Part shown: piece after piece, positions 9,628 through 19,561 of the stretch
How the letters are laid out: each line of letters begins with the position of its first letter
Position numbering within the stretch: the first letter of the stretch is position 1
Assembly: GCA_933822405.4 (NCBI GenBank)
Contig: CAKOGP040001914.1
Coordinates: 1 to 64,000, forward strand
Length of the DNA: 64,000 nucleotides
Reading direction: 5' to 3'
Origin: Cylindrotheca closterium
Taxonomy: Eukaryota > Bacillariophyta > Bacillariophyceae > Bacillariales > Bacillariaceae
Program-made: the position numbers and the translations under genes
Notes under the pieces: generated by a model
Seen by the model: only the letters and a program-made list of their open reading frames with translations
Databases searched by the model: none
What the model was told of the DNA's origin: nothing

Positions 9628-10045
9628 TATGCATTTCCGACGACATCCTTGCGAATATCTTGACGCGGCTGTGTAGGTGCTATGAAGCATTGCTATTTAC
9701 CACGTGAGAAAAACTTGCATTGAGACAAGCTATCGCGCTGTATTAGGACGCCAATCAGAGTAGAGAACGCACCCAAGCGCGTTGAGGCTGTGCAATTTCG
9801 ACGACATCTTTTCAAATCTCTTGGCGCGGCTGTGTAGGCACCATACAGTGTTGCTACTTCCCACGTGAAAAGAAGTTGTATTGTGACAAGCTATCGCGCC
9901 TAGTACGCCAATCAAAGAACACCCAAGCGCGTCTAGGCTATGCCATTTCGACGACATCCTTGCGAATTGCTTGACGCGGTTGTGTAGGTACTATGCAGCA
10001 TTGCTACCTACAACGCAAGAAAAACTTGCATCGAGATAAAAACGA
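9628..10045 (+). repeat. about 155-bp tandem repeat, 2.7 imperfect copies
   Basis: Units begin near 9628, 9788 and 9938. All share GACGACATC, a GCGGCTGTGTAGG-type block, a CACGTG-containing block (ACGCAAG in copy 3), and an AAGCTATCGCG block with an ACGCCAATCA block and ACCCAAGCGCGT (copies 1-2). Copy 3 ends about 90 bases before the metalloprotease start. CACGTG and CCAAT-like words occur once per unit, so a promoter role is possible but unproven. Confidence 0.6.
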
Positions 10046-10134
10046 GTGGACTGTTTTTACCTTTCCCAAACATTGCATTCCAATTCTCACTTTTTCAATT
10101 TCCAGCAAAACGAATCCGAATAAGGTCCAAGAAC

Positions 10135-12012
10135 ATGAAGCTATCTATCGCTGCGTCTCTCTTTGCTTGCTCCTTCTGCTTCAGTAAAATAGAAGCTGCG
10201 GTAAGACCGGAGTACTTCGTACTATGCTTTGAGAATGCATGGTACGAATGGCCATGACTAACATATCCTTTTCGCCAACCAGGAAATCACCGACCCTGCT
10301 CTTCGTGGATCATCGGGAACCAGCGAAGCAAACGACGAAGCCCTCCAAGATTTCAAAGAGGATAATTTTCTCCTCCCATCCGCAGACACTCCAACCCAGC
10401 AGGTATCTGCTAGTGGAACCGTCAGTGCGAACGGGAAGACATACTCCGTTGTTGATGATTTGCAAGAATTTAAGATCTACACCGACGATGCCAGCATTAG
10501 TGTGAACGGTGAACCTCGACCTCTGGAAGATTCCAACACCAGTCGTACCCGTGTATTCAAGGGTAAAGGACCTGTTGGAGAGACGGTGTTGGTCGCAAAG
10601 AAAGAAGGCGAGGTCCAGTCCGTGAACATTTTTGTGGATGGATCAGAGTTTGCCAGCATGGAAGCAGTCGGGGACGGCACTTTAGCTTCTATCCGTCCGG
10701 AAGACTTTGACATGGAAAGGCTCAAACAGTTCCCGCTAGGTGACATTGAGACTGAATTCATTGAAGATGAGGAGATGTATCGCGAAGAACTGTCCCAGAA
10801 CAACGGTGGGCGCTCTCTTCAAGTCAAAGGCTCTTGCAAAACTTATAAAGAAGTCGAAGTCGCCATCGCCTATGACTCTACCTTTTGCGCCCAAGTGGCC
10901 GGCAACGATGAGAACATGGCACGCAGTGTGGTCGAACAAGCTGTTGCCCGTGCTTCGGTTCTGTACGAACCCATGTGCGTCCTTCTGCGGGTGACGCACC
11001 TAGAAGGCTTCTGCGACCCATGGAAAGATCCCTACGTGCAGGCGGTACAAAATGCCTACCACATTGGATGTAGCGGTGGCAAAGGTACACTACAAAATTT
11101 CCAAAACATTTGGGAAACCTCCAGAGCTGATGTCCATAGAGATACAGCCCACTTCTTTATCGGAAAGGCATATCCTGGTAGTGTGAGTGACTACCAACGT
11201 TCAAGAACTTGAGCTGCCTGCTTTAACCTCACGTTTTCGTCTTTCTCTCTTTTGTTCATCTTCCTCAGGTTATTGGTTGTGCCTATATTCAGAGCACTCC
11301 CTCCCTTTGTGGATCTTATTCCTACGGTGTCAACCAGCTGTCCTTTACCAAAAACAGGCAGCTCCAAGGTAACCTTTTCGCTCACGAGTTGGGCCACAAC
11401 ATGGGAGCAGGTCACTTCTTCGATAATAACCGCATTGGCGAGTTTTTGATGGAGCCATATATCAATAGCGCAAGGAATGGTCTAAACCCTGTTTCCCAAA
11501 ACTCGATTCAAAACTACCTCAACAGGAAGAGCTGTGTGTCGACTGTGGAAAGAGGCTCTCAAATCGAGAACGTAAAGAACACCAACAAGTGTGTCACCGC
11601 CCAGGGACCCCTGGAAGCCGGAACTAAGATTAATCTCGAGCCATGTGACGATCTTTCTCCTAACCAAAGATGGATCGTCAACGATGAAACCAAGGCAATT
11701 CAGTCCGCTTTTGCGGACAACATGTGCATCCGTCCGAACACAATGCAGCGTCTAAGCCGTTTGGCGCTCGGAGAGTGCGAAAATGGCACAGAGGGCGGGC
11801 AATTTTACTACGAAGAGAATGAGAGGCAGTCTGTTCACCCTGGCAAAGAAATTGAGGTACACCAGGGAAGGTGCAGCTTCTTTTGCAGATTGTTGAGAAG
11901 GATCTTTGGCCCAAAGATGGGGGATGGCTGCTTGGATGCCATGCCTGACGACCAAAGCCTTATAGTCTTCGAGTGCCACTATAGCTCAAACCAGAAGTGG
12001 TTTATTCGTTGA
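10135..12012 (+). CDS. secreted zincin metalloprotease (M12-like) with C-terminal ricin-type lectin domain
   Basis: Three exons, 10135-10200, 10283-11182 and 11269-12012, have GT-AG borders and keep frame, giving 569 residues. Exon 1 is a signal peptide (MKLSIAASLFACSFCF). Exon 2 encodes a pro-region and the start of the catalytic domain. Exon 3 holds the zinc site HELGHNMGAGH (His361, Glu362, His365, His371), the HExxHxxGxxH of metzincins, with FLMEPY downstream as a candidate Met-turn. The C-terminal 150 residues have two QxW-like NQRW/NQKW repeats and paired Cys, resembling a ricin B-type beta-trefoil that binds sugars. The protein is probably secreted or lysosomal, with zymogen activation inferred from the pro-region. 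A tandem repeat array lies just upstream. Confidence 0.8.
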
Positions 12013-12439
12013 AAGTCACGATTCTTTGTAAGTCACGATTCTTCTTCGAGACCAACACACTGGTCAATATTCATGATCTCAGTGGATCATTTTCACACAC
12101 TATTTAGTGCATAGTCAGAAGCGCAAGTGTGTCGTAAGACTCGTAATTATATAATATGCAATTCGGTCTAGCAAAAAGGTTCGAGTGTAGGTAGAAAATT
12201 TAACTAGCTGGTGTTGGGCTACCGTTCTTCCCCAGTCAAGACGACATCCAGTAGTTATGCTCTAGCTTGAGCTGCTGTGGCATTCTTTGGTTTTTGTTTG
12301 TTTTCTGGTTTGTTCATCATGCACATCCGGTACCGCATGTGACAATGGGCTTCTTATGCTCGTCCTTTACGTATTTCCAAAATCAGTGTGATCTTGGTGG
12401 CGGAGGAGTCGTCGAGTCTGAATGATGGTGGAGATGAGA

Positions 12440-12671
12440 GTAGTGTGGATGTATATGTATTGCGAGTGCACTTCAGCTGGGTATGATGGTCATGGGCCGT
12501 CTTCGTGTTTCACCTCTGGATGAGAAGACGGTGCTTGGTGATCCTCAGCAGAAGCATAGGCATGGTGATCTCCTGGAGCCCTCGTTCCTTCTTGCGTAGT
12601 GTGGATGTATATGTATTGCGAGTGCACTTCAGCTGGGTATGATGGTCATGGACCGTCTTCGTGTTTCACCT
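12440..12671 (+). repeat. 76-bp direct repeat, two copies 156 bp apart
   Basis: Both copies run from GTAGTGTGGATGTATATG to CTTCGTGTTTCACCTC; they differ at GGGCC versus GGACC. The near-identity points to a recent local duplication. Confidence 0.7.
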
Positions 12672-12957
12672 CATCAACGGTGATGCTGCAGTACGGGCGT
12701 TGGATGGAGTAGAGGCAGAATGCTACCGTTAGCTCCAATCGTCCAAGAGACGTTTGAGCAAAGATCTATGCGCCTCCACTAGTCCATTCGTGTCAGCATC
12801 ATCATCCTCATCTATTCTTCGACGAAGCTTTTAAAAAGGCCTGTGCATGAGCATCACCCCATCTCTTTTGCTTTGTCAACAACATTGCCATGCCATTGTA
12901 TATATAGGGACAACGCTAGGGTAGAATCGTCAGTGTCTCGGAACATTTCTTTGTATC

Positions 12958-13250
12958 TCAATAAGAGCTCGGTTGTATTTTCAATTTTTCCAAAGCTTCA
13001 TCACACTTCTGGTCGTGCGTTATAACATATTGCCAATTAGGCAGAGCGTCAAAATCATCTTCACCAAACTTCTTCGTTTGTTTCTTTAACGCTTCCTCAA
13101 CAACAGCTCCGTTGCATCTCGGTGGTTTGTTTCATCCATTGTAGCACTCCTGTCGGCATTGGACTTTCTTTTCCATGAGATTCTCAACGGAATCTTGGGC
13201 GTTGTACTTCATTTTGTTTTTGTTTGTAGCTCCATTATGGTCTGACTTCT
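12958..13250 (-). pseudogene. broken reading frame with in-frame TGA, unknown family
   Basis: The minus strand gives about 95 codons in one frame, including MKYNAQDSVENLMEKK, a Cys-rich CRQECYNG, one TGA, then PRCNGAVVEEALKK and FDALPNWQYVITHDQKC, with a stop at 12958. The composition looks coding. The TGA could be a disabling mutation. A selenocysteine codon is less likely because nothing recognisable as a selenoprotein surrounds it. No start is assigned. Confidence 0.3.
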
Positions 13251-13279
13251 TCTTCAAAAGATGACATAGCATAGCATGG

Positions 13280-13303
13280 GATGATGATGATGATGATGAT
13301 GAT
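13280..13303. repeat. (GAT)8 microsatellite
   Basis: Uninterrupted GAT triplets in non-coding DNA upstream of the 13615 gene. Confidence 0.9.
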
Positions 13304-13614
13304 ACAACAAGCGCATCAATGATGGGCGGGAAAATAATATTTTAAAATATGTCATGCTCGCAGTGTGATGTTTTGCGACATTTTAAAAAAAATTAATAGT
13401 CATATGGCGATCGACGGACAGACAATACGGTACAGTCAAATATATTTTTCAAGACGACGACATCTCATGCGAAATTGATTCATGCGATATTATAAATAGA
13501 TGATGACATTATCTTACAACTACATTTTTGCACCATATCAGTAATCTTGTCAGCAATACGATAAACAGCGTCTAATAACCACCCGGACATAGTCGGTCCA
13601 AAGAGTACCTAAGC

Positions 13615-15405
13615 ATGGCCAACATACCGGTAAAGAAGAAGAGCCCCAAAGCTGACGCTATTCGTTCGTCAGAATCGTCAACTGGAGTCCGTCGATCTCG
13701 TCGTCGGAAGCACATCATGTACATCCAACAGCGGGATGAACAAGAAGACCAAGCTAAGTCGTCACCAACCAAGGTGCAATCCACTAACAAACCAAGTACC
13801 GGGAATAGGTCTCGAAGTACTACTACCACCAAGATCCAATCGACCCCAAACGATCCTGAACGCCAAAAAAGAGAAGAAATACGGCACATGTCCCGTTGGA
13901 TCGAGATGATAATTAAGGAAGGCTGGCCCCTTTCCTCTGTCGACGACGAGGCATATCGAGATAAGATTGGTTTGTCGTCAGACATTACCTTGCAACAAAA
14001 TCAAGTTGCCGAGGTCATCCTGGCGATGAATCAGCTGGTGATGAAGAAAATTGGATCCGAAATGAAGGCCGCAAGAAGGGGTGCCATCCTTCATTCCGAG
14101 GGGATAGAATCCTCGAGGTATATTGTGGGCATCGTTGCTTCTTACATGGTAGGCCCAAAGGTGACTCAAACACTCCTTGCGCTTGGAGAAGTTCACGAAC
14201 TTCGCTCTGTTGTCAAGCGGTGCTCTACTCGACAAGACACAACCATGACAGCAGACTCTATTGCGGAGAAGCATGCCAGGTACATTCAGCAACAAGTCTT
14301 TTCAGACCGATACGATTTTAATTCCAGGGAACTGCAGAAATGGTTAGTTTGTCAGACTGCCATAACTTGCAATGCAATCACAAAGGTGGCAAGCCTACTC
14401 GGAATCCCACACGTCGATTGTCAAAGTCAACTTCTTGACAAGCAAGTCAAGCAAATGCTCGAACGAACCAAAGGGACTACTTTTGGAGTCGGTCAACTGA
14501 TATCTGAAGTAAGAGAAGTAATCAAGACGGCACAAGAAAGCAAATATTCATCTGATGAGTTGCGGAATTTTCTACGCATTCTTGACGACAAGGAAGAGGG
14601 GTGGAGCTCGGGAGCAACCATGATTGCAAAATTTCATGCCAAAAAGTCCGATATCTTGAAAGCTGTACAGCACGAGGATGAAAAGATAATCGTTCGTTGC
14701 AATTCACTCATTAACAGCGATCGAGCAACAAAGCAGGCACAAAAGATGCTCCAGAATCTCAAGTTCATTCAACGAAGGTTGACGACCAAAGGCCATCCAT
14801 TGAGCAGTTGCCGAGAAGATATCCAGAGCCTACTCGATTATGCCGATGCCCACAGTCATGACATTGAATCTCAGTGGTTTGATCACAAACTTGGTACCAA
14901 GTATATCCATCCCTTATCAAAAAAGCTAAAGGACGTGAACTTTATCAGCGGTGTCTGCAAGATCCAGCGAAAGAAATTTGCGTTGCTCAATGATGTGGAG
15001 ACGACTGCTTGCCAGCAGTTGAAACGTCCGACAATGGCCGCGTCGCCAGTGGGCAGAGCTGACGACTTCAAGGCCTTTGTTTGCAGGAAGGAGAGGCAAG
15101 CTTCGTTGCCATCTCGTGATAATATTAGTCTAAGGTCCATCTATCATCTCGAAGAAGAATATTCGGACTGCGATTTCATTATTGGTTCTTCTTCTGAAAT
15201 GGAAAAAGTTTGGTCGGATGCTCGCCAGCACAAGGCAGCCCAAGACGATACAATCTCTGTTGCCCTTTTCGAAGCTATCATGATGTTGCGCTACAACTGG
15301 CGGCTATGGGACGCAAGTACTGTCGGCGATGCTGTGGAATATGTCAAGTCAAATACAAGTGACGAGCAGGGGCAAAAGTCCAAGAAAAGAAGGTATGCAA
15401 CATGA
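13615..15405 (+). CDS. unknown 596-residue soluble protein
   Basis: One exon. Residues 1-90 are basic and low-complexity, with a run of Arg/Lys (RRSRRRK near residue 27) that could be a nuclear localisation signal. The rest is mostly helical, with repeated Leu/Lys/Gln-rich segments (about 150-420), and ends in a basic tail (KSKKRRY). There is no membrane segment, signal peptide or motif that I recognise. It is flanked by the repeat-rich gap on the left and a convergent plastid gene on the right (188-base gap). A nuclear protein is a guess from charge alone. Confidence 0.65.
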   Translation: MANIPVKKKSPKADAIRSSESSTGVRRSRRRKHIMYIQQRDEQEDQAKSSPTKVQSTNKPSTGNRSRSTTTTKIQSTPNDPERQKREEIRHMSRWIEMIIKEGWPLSSVDDEAYRDKIGLSSDITLQQNQVAEVILAMNQLVMKKIGSEMKAARRGAILHSEGIESSRYIVGIVASYMVGPKVTQTLLALGEVHELRSVVKRCSTRQDTTMTADSIAEKHARYIQQQVFSDRYDFNSRELQKWLVCQTAITCNAITKVASLLGIPHVDCQSQLLDKQVKQMLERTKGTTFGVGQLISEVREVIKTAQESKYSSDELRNFLRILDDKEEGWSSGATMIAKFHAKKSDILKAVQHEDEKIIVRCNSLINSDRATKQAQKMLQNLKFIQRRLTTKGHPLSSCREDIQSLLDYADAHSHDIESQWFDHKLGTKYIHPLSKKLKDVNFISGVCKIQRKKFALLNDVETTACQQLKRPTMAASPVGRADDFKAFVCRKERQASLPSRDNISLRSIYHLEEEYSDCDFIIGSSSEMEKVWSDARQHKAAQDDTISVALFEAIMMLRYNWRLWDASTVGDAVEYVKSNTSDEQGQKSKKRRYAT

Positions 15406-15592
15406 TGATTATGTTATATTTACTTATCATTTCTATCGTATGAAGATATGGATTCTATTCATTCTTCGGTTGGTGGAATGTGTCCATGTGTCCACCTTTC
15501 TTGAGCACCTGCTGAAGTTTCATCATCTGGGCAAAGAGATGATGTTTCCATAGAGCGGGCGATGAGTTGCAAAAGACATTTCATTGTGAGTC

Positions 15593-17239
15593 TCATAGTA
15601 GTCCAACTGCTAGAGACCAAATCTCGAACCCGCCCTGCAACATGCATGCCAAGATTACTGGCATCCAGTAGGAATACTGTACGTTTTCTGTATTCACGCG
15701 CCAAATCGATCGGACTGCTCCAAGCATGTTACCAAGAGCGATACCGAAACAGGCGAACTTCTTGAGGGCGTTCGTTGGATCCGCAGCCAGCATCATCTTA
15801 CTTTCGACCATCAGATAGATGGCTGTGAGGAAGCTAGAATACTTGAAATCATTGGAGAAGCGATCACCAATCATTCCCTTGGCACGCAAGGAAAGAAGGA
15901 CCGCCAATGAACCCGAAACAACTCCAAATAGTTTCAATGCGGCCTTACTGAACAGGCCTTCGCACCGTAGAATCATGGTCAGGTCAAGCAAAAGCCATAG
16001 TACTGGAGCGATTGCTTTCACGCTCAGTTTGCCAGATTCGAAGAGAGTCTTCTCGAGACTGAAGAAGATTTCCCAAGTAAGATTGTAGCTCACTGTAGTA
16101 AAGCTAAATGGATATTGCTTGAGGTACCCGTAGGATGCATAGGCGCTGCTCCAAACGACTCCAGATGCTGCCATGCCGTATTTGAGAATCTTGTTTCGAA
16201 AGCTCGATAGACTACAGAACTTGGCAAGCCGGTATCCGAGGTTGTCCGAAAAGAAGACAGCCAAACCCGCAAGCAGAGTCCTGGTCGCTCCAAACGGAGT
16301 CATCGCCATTAGTGGAAGGGCGCGAAAGATTCCCGAGGAGGTGATCGCTGAGGTCAAGTCAGGTCTTTGTTGGAAGAAACTGGTCTTCTTAATCTTCTTC
16401 AGCCAGAGACAGGTTGATGCGAAGGATGCAATCAGAGTGTTGGTGTAGAGTGAGGATGTTGCCATTCGAGCACCAAACATACCAAATAGTGGTAAAAGGC
16501 ACAGGGTAATAATCACGGCTTCACCACGCTTGTTCTTGAAATCTGGTACGGCTTTGCCTCCGATAAGCACAGCATAAGAGTACATTGCGCTCAGCATGGC
16601 AAACGGGACGGGATTTGACCAGGTGCTTGTGAATACTGCACTCAAGAAGGTGCCCAAATGCAATGTCAACTCCAAGATTGTTGGGCAAATCTTATTGAGC
16701 GGCGAAGACTCTTCAGGTGCGACCCAAATTCCATCGTCATCCAAAGCATCGGCAATGGCGCCCCCAAAGCCTCCTAGGAACATGATAGCAGCAACGTTGA
16801 CTCCCTTTGTGGCAGCGCGGTCAAAGAAGCGTGATGAGATTGGGCCAGCCAAGCCTGCCCCAAGAATCGCTCCAAGGAGTGGGATGGCCCATCGAAATGA
16901 TGCGTCCTTCCAATGGGAGACTGCGGTGGGCTGTGAGGATTCTTTTTTTTGCAGTTGATTGGACTCGATTGAAGGCTTCGAAGCGATACCGTTAGAGTTG
17001 AAAGTATCTAGTGGTCCTGTTGGACTTGATTTTTTTGCTTTGGGTAGAATCCATGAAGGTTTTGTGAAAGGGCTTTTCCCTGGCAACTCGAAAGCGCCAA
17101 CCGCACGCAACTGTACTCCTCTGTTCATTGGTTGTGACTTGTGCTGTACACGAGGTCCTGGTCCGGTGGTGAAGGCATGTGATGTTGTAATAGCTGCTAC
17201 TGCAGCAAGTGCCACGAGATGTTTTCTTCCTTCCCACAT
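15593..17239 (-). CDS. plastid-targeted polytopic membrane protein, unknown function
   Basis: I start the protein at 17239 (548 residues), because that ATG gives MWEGRK, a hydrophobic signal peptide and SHAFTTGPG, an ASAFAP-type plastid motif with Phe after Ala. An in-frame upstream ATG at 17347 would bury the signal by 36 residues. A Ser/Pro-rich stretch to about residue 125 is followed by 8-10 hydrophobic segments: two with GAILGAGLAGPI and LGGFGGAIADAL, then several at about 210-330 and 400-548. There are no catalytic motifs. A transporter or thylakoid/envelope factor is possible; the function is unknown. Confidence 0.72.
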   Translation of the reverse strand: MWEGRKHLVALAAVAAITTSHAFTTGPGPRVQHKSQPMNRGVQLRAVGAFELPGKSPFTKPSWILPKAKKSSPTGPLDTFNSNGIASKPSIESNQLQKKESSQPTAVSHWKDASFRWAIPLLGAILGAGLAGPISSRFFDRAATKGVNVAAIMFLGGFGGAIADALDDDGIWVAPEESSPLNKICPTILELTLHLGTFLSAVFTSTWSNPVPFAMLSAMYSYAVLIGGKAVPDFKNKRGEAVIITLCLLPLFGMFGARMATSSLYTNTLIASFASTCLWLKKIKKTSFFQQRPDLTSAITSSGIFRALPLMAMTPFGATRTLLAGLAVFFSDNLGYRLAKFCSLSSFRNKILKYGMAASGVVWSSAYASYGYLKQYPFSFTTVSYNLTWEIFFSLEKTLFESGKLSVKAIAPVLWLLLDLTMILRCEGLFSKAALKLFGVVSGSLAVLLSLRAKGMIGDRFSNDFKYSSFLTAIYLMVESKMMLAADPTNALKKFACFGIALGNMLGAVRSIWRVNTENVQYSYWMPVILACMLQGGFEIWSLAVGLL

Positions 17240-17676
17240 GCTGTTGTTTTTGTAAAATGCTGTAAATATGGAAGCGTTTGAGGTATTGCTTGATTTTAAT
17301 TTTTGCAAAAACAAAAGATGTGAGGACGGGACATTTCCAAGAGTCACAAATGTGGAGATCGCGATGAGTGAATTTGACTATAAGTACGAGACAAATACAT
17401 ATTTATGGATGCTGATGGAAATGACAACAGAGCGTCCGAATGTCTCTTGGGCAACCATTTTCCAAGAACGACTTTTTATTGGAAATTATCATTGATGCTA
17501 ACTACCGGTATATATGCCCATTTTCTGGAAAGTCAGCGCATGCACTGTACCACAATTGACGTATCCCACAGAAGATGCGTACATTACCTTAGTAAAAGGA
17601 TTGTTACCACGACCTTAACGCGGTATTTAATGTTGTCTTGTTAGTCGTGTGTGCTGATACACGGCAACAATGACTG
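17240..17676. other. intergenic region, nothing recognised
   Basis: Upstream region of the plastid membrane-protein gene. There is no convincing gene; one TACCGGTA word occurs near 17505. Confidence 0.5.
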
Positions 17677-18211
17677 TCATTCTTGCAACCCAAGATTCCT
17701 GATGATCGACAAAAGAAGGTAATAGAAGGGAAGAAGGGGTTCACAACGGAAGTTGTACTCACAATACTCTGAATGACTCAGCGGAACTTTGGTTGCTTCC
17801 AACTTTCTACATAGTGGACAGCGCCCAAAACGATCGGACATCGGACATCCCATGGAGCATACGATGTCCTTCATCATTTTGAGATATAAGGAAGGGTCAG
17901 GCCGGTAAAAGAAACGCAAATAATCATCGAACTCTGTGGAATCTTCACTGTTTCTGCATGCTACCAGGTATCAGTAGTAAACTACAGAGGAGACGGCGAC
18001 TTTACCAATTCATGACTCGCCAGCCGCCCAACAGCGACCTTACGGTGGTGAACAAAGCTCCTCTAGTATCGCACTTCTGGCCTTCCTGAATGAACCATAT
18101 TCCGTTTCTAACCGGGAACCAGTCTTGGAAGGAAACCAAGCAATACACAGTATCTACCAGCCCAATGTTTTTTTCATTTTGGTCTGCCTGAATGACGTGT
18201 GCTCCGTTTCT
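17677..18211 (-). pseudogene. 3' part of a gene of unknown family, two exons, no start found
   Basis: Minus-strand exons 18211-18006 and 17947-17677, joined over a 58-base GTAAAG...AACAG intron, give 158 codons ending in a stop. The first exon carries RNGAHVIQADQN and RNGIWFIQEGQ, two related motifs, and then RGALFTTVRSLLGGW; the second has a Cys cluster (CSMGCPM ... CPLC) that could bind zinc. Upstream of 18211 the frame meets TGA, and more degenerate copies of the same motifs lie at 18281-18400 and 19827-19992. It is either the tail of an active gene with unseen 5' exons or a relic. Confidence 0.35.
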
Positions 18212-18400
18212 TCAAACCTTCTTGCCAACGATAGTGCCGCGGCCGCAGAAGAAGCAAGAAGCAAGGCTGCTTTACGGACTGGCCTTCCTGGATGAACTAT
18301 GTTCCGTTTCTAACCAGGATTCAGCGTGATATCTACCTGTTACTGGTATTAGGGTATTACCATTTTAGTCTGTCTGAATGAAGCGTGCTCCTTTTCTCAC
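18082..18400 (-). repeat. tandem coding-like repeat, about 100-bp units
   Basis: Related 31-base blocks start at 18082, 18181, 18281 and about 18367, each with (G)G(C/T)C(T)(T/G)CCTG(A/G)ATGA and CCGTTTCT. On the minus strand they alternate between RNG-x-W-FIQEGQ and R-x-GA-x-x-IQ motifs. The 18281/18367 pair has in-frame stops. A further pair is at 19827/19962. Confidence 0.55.
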
Positions 18401-18459
18401 CCTGCCAAAAGTGCCTTCGATCTTGGATCCAAAATGTGATGAATGACCAAGATAAAATA

Positions 18460-18467
18460 TGACGTCA
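18460..18467. promoter_or_regulatory. full CRE palindrome TGACGTCA
   Basis: The perfect TGACGTCA octamer is 109 bases upstream of the TPMT copy 2 start codon, a reasonable distance for a proximal bZIP/CREB-type site. A role is inferred from sequence only. Confidence 0.4.
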
Positions 18468-18575
18468 GTCTGTCGATCAAGAGAGCGACAGTCCATCCAT
18501 CTATCCGTCTACTCGAACTAGTCCAAATTCGGATCCAGAACACCGCACCAAAAGATCCAACAATTAAGGATCGTC

Positions 18576-19561
18576 ATGTCATCGCCCTCATCGTCTTCGG
18601 CAACGGTACTTCTCTTGACGCCGTTACTACTACTTCTAATAATAATCTTTTATACAGTCCCTTGTCTATCATTTGCCATGTCTGACGTACCTGCTGGTGG
18701 TGCTGCTGATGAAAATACTCCCAACCTCAAGCCATGGTTGAACCGAGTAAGTCGTTCTTTATTATATTATGTCTGCTATCATCATATTAGAATACCGTAT
18801 AATTTTTTCGGTTGGTCATATACCCCTAACCCTAACTGTTACGAAACTTATAGTGGGAAAACCGTCAAATTGGCTTTCACATGTCCGACGTCAATCCCAT
18901 TTTGACGCAATTTGCCAAGGACCTATTACAGCATGATTTGCCAAACGAAGAGAAAGAAGGAGGAGGAGCTTCTTGTTCCACTTCCCGTGTCTTGGTTCCC
19001 TTGTGTGGAAAGACGGTCGACATGGCATATTTGGCCAAGATTTCGTCGGAGGTGTATGGGATTGAAGGCATCCAAACGGCGTTGGTGGAATTTGCACAAG
19101 AACATGCCCATCTCAAGATTGAAAACAAGGGCACCGTGGATGGATTTGAACGCTTCGAAGGCAACAAGATTACACTGTTAAAGGGAGACTATTTTCAATT
19201 GGGTGAAGTCCAAACCAAAGGTAAATTTGAAGCCATTTACGATCGGGCCTCTATGGTGGCTATTGAACCTGAAATGAGAAAGGATTACGTCCAAATCATT
19301 TCGAATCTAATCGCCAAAGGTGGTATTCTACTGTTGGTCGTCTTGGAGCGTGTGGGCCCCGAAGAGTTTGCCAAAAAGGGACCACCCTTCTCCATTCCAG
19401 AGAGCGCCGTTCAAGAATTGTACGGTGGTTTGGAATGGGTGGAATCCATCAAGAAAGTATCGGAAAAAGATTCATTCAAGGACAATCCAGCCCAACAACA
19501 ACGATATGCCGGGTTGGACCAACTCTTGGAGACTGTGTACTTGATTCGAGCCAAAAAGTAA
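18576..19561 (+). CDS. TPMT-family S-adenosylmethionine methyltransferase (copy 2), one intron
   Basis: Exon 1 is 18576-18746 and exon 2 is 18854-19561, with an intron 18747-18853 (GTAAGT...TAG) at the same codon boundary as copy 1 (after LNR, before WENRQIGFH). The product is 292 residues. It has a strongly hydrophobic leader (LLLTPLLLLLIIIF) that should act as a signal peptide or anchor, then the TPMT core with VPLCGKTVDM, YGIEGI, LKGDYFQL and YDRASMVAI. The chief difference from copy 1 is a Gly/Glu-rich insertion after LLQHDL. A shared intron position means the two arose by duplication. The intron carries a CCCTAACCCTAA telomere-like word. The gene lies between decayed copies of a minus-strand coding repeat. 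Confidence 0.85.

Larger units (their letters stand above)
12013..13614. other. 1.6-kb repeat-rich intergenic region
   Basis: No intact gene is seen. It contains a 76-bp direct repeat (12440-12513 and 12596-12671, one mismatch by eye), a short match to the 8908 fragment near 12725-12755, a minus-strand broken reading frame (12958-13250), a GAT microsatellite (13280-13303) and A/T-rich sequence up to the next gene. Confidence 0.6.

Noticed and set aside
9393..9707. 104-codon plus-strand frame before the tandem repeats
   Set aside because: It has no ATG at its start, runs into the repeat array, and shows no recognisable domain.
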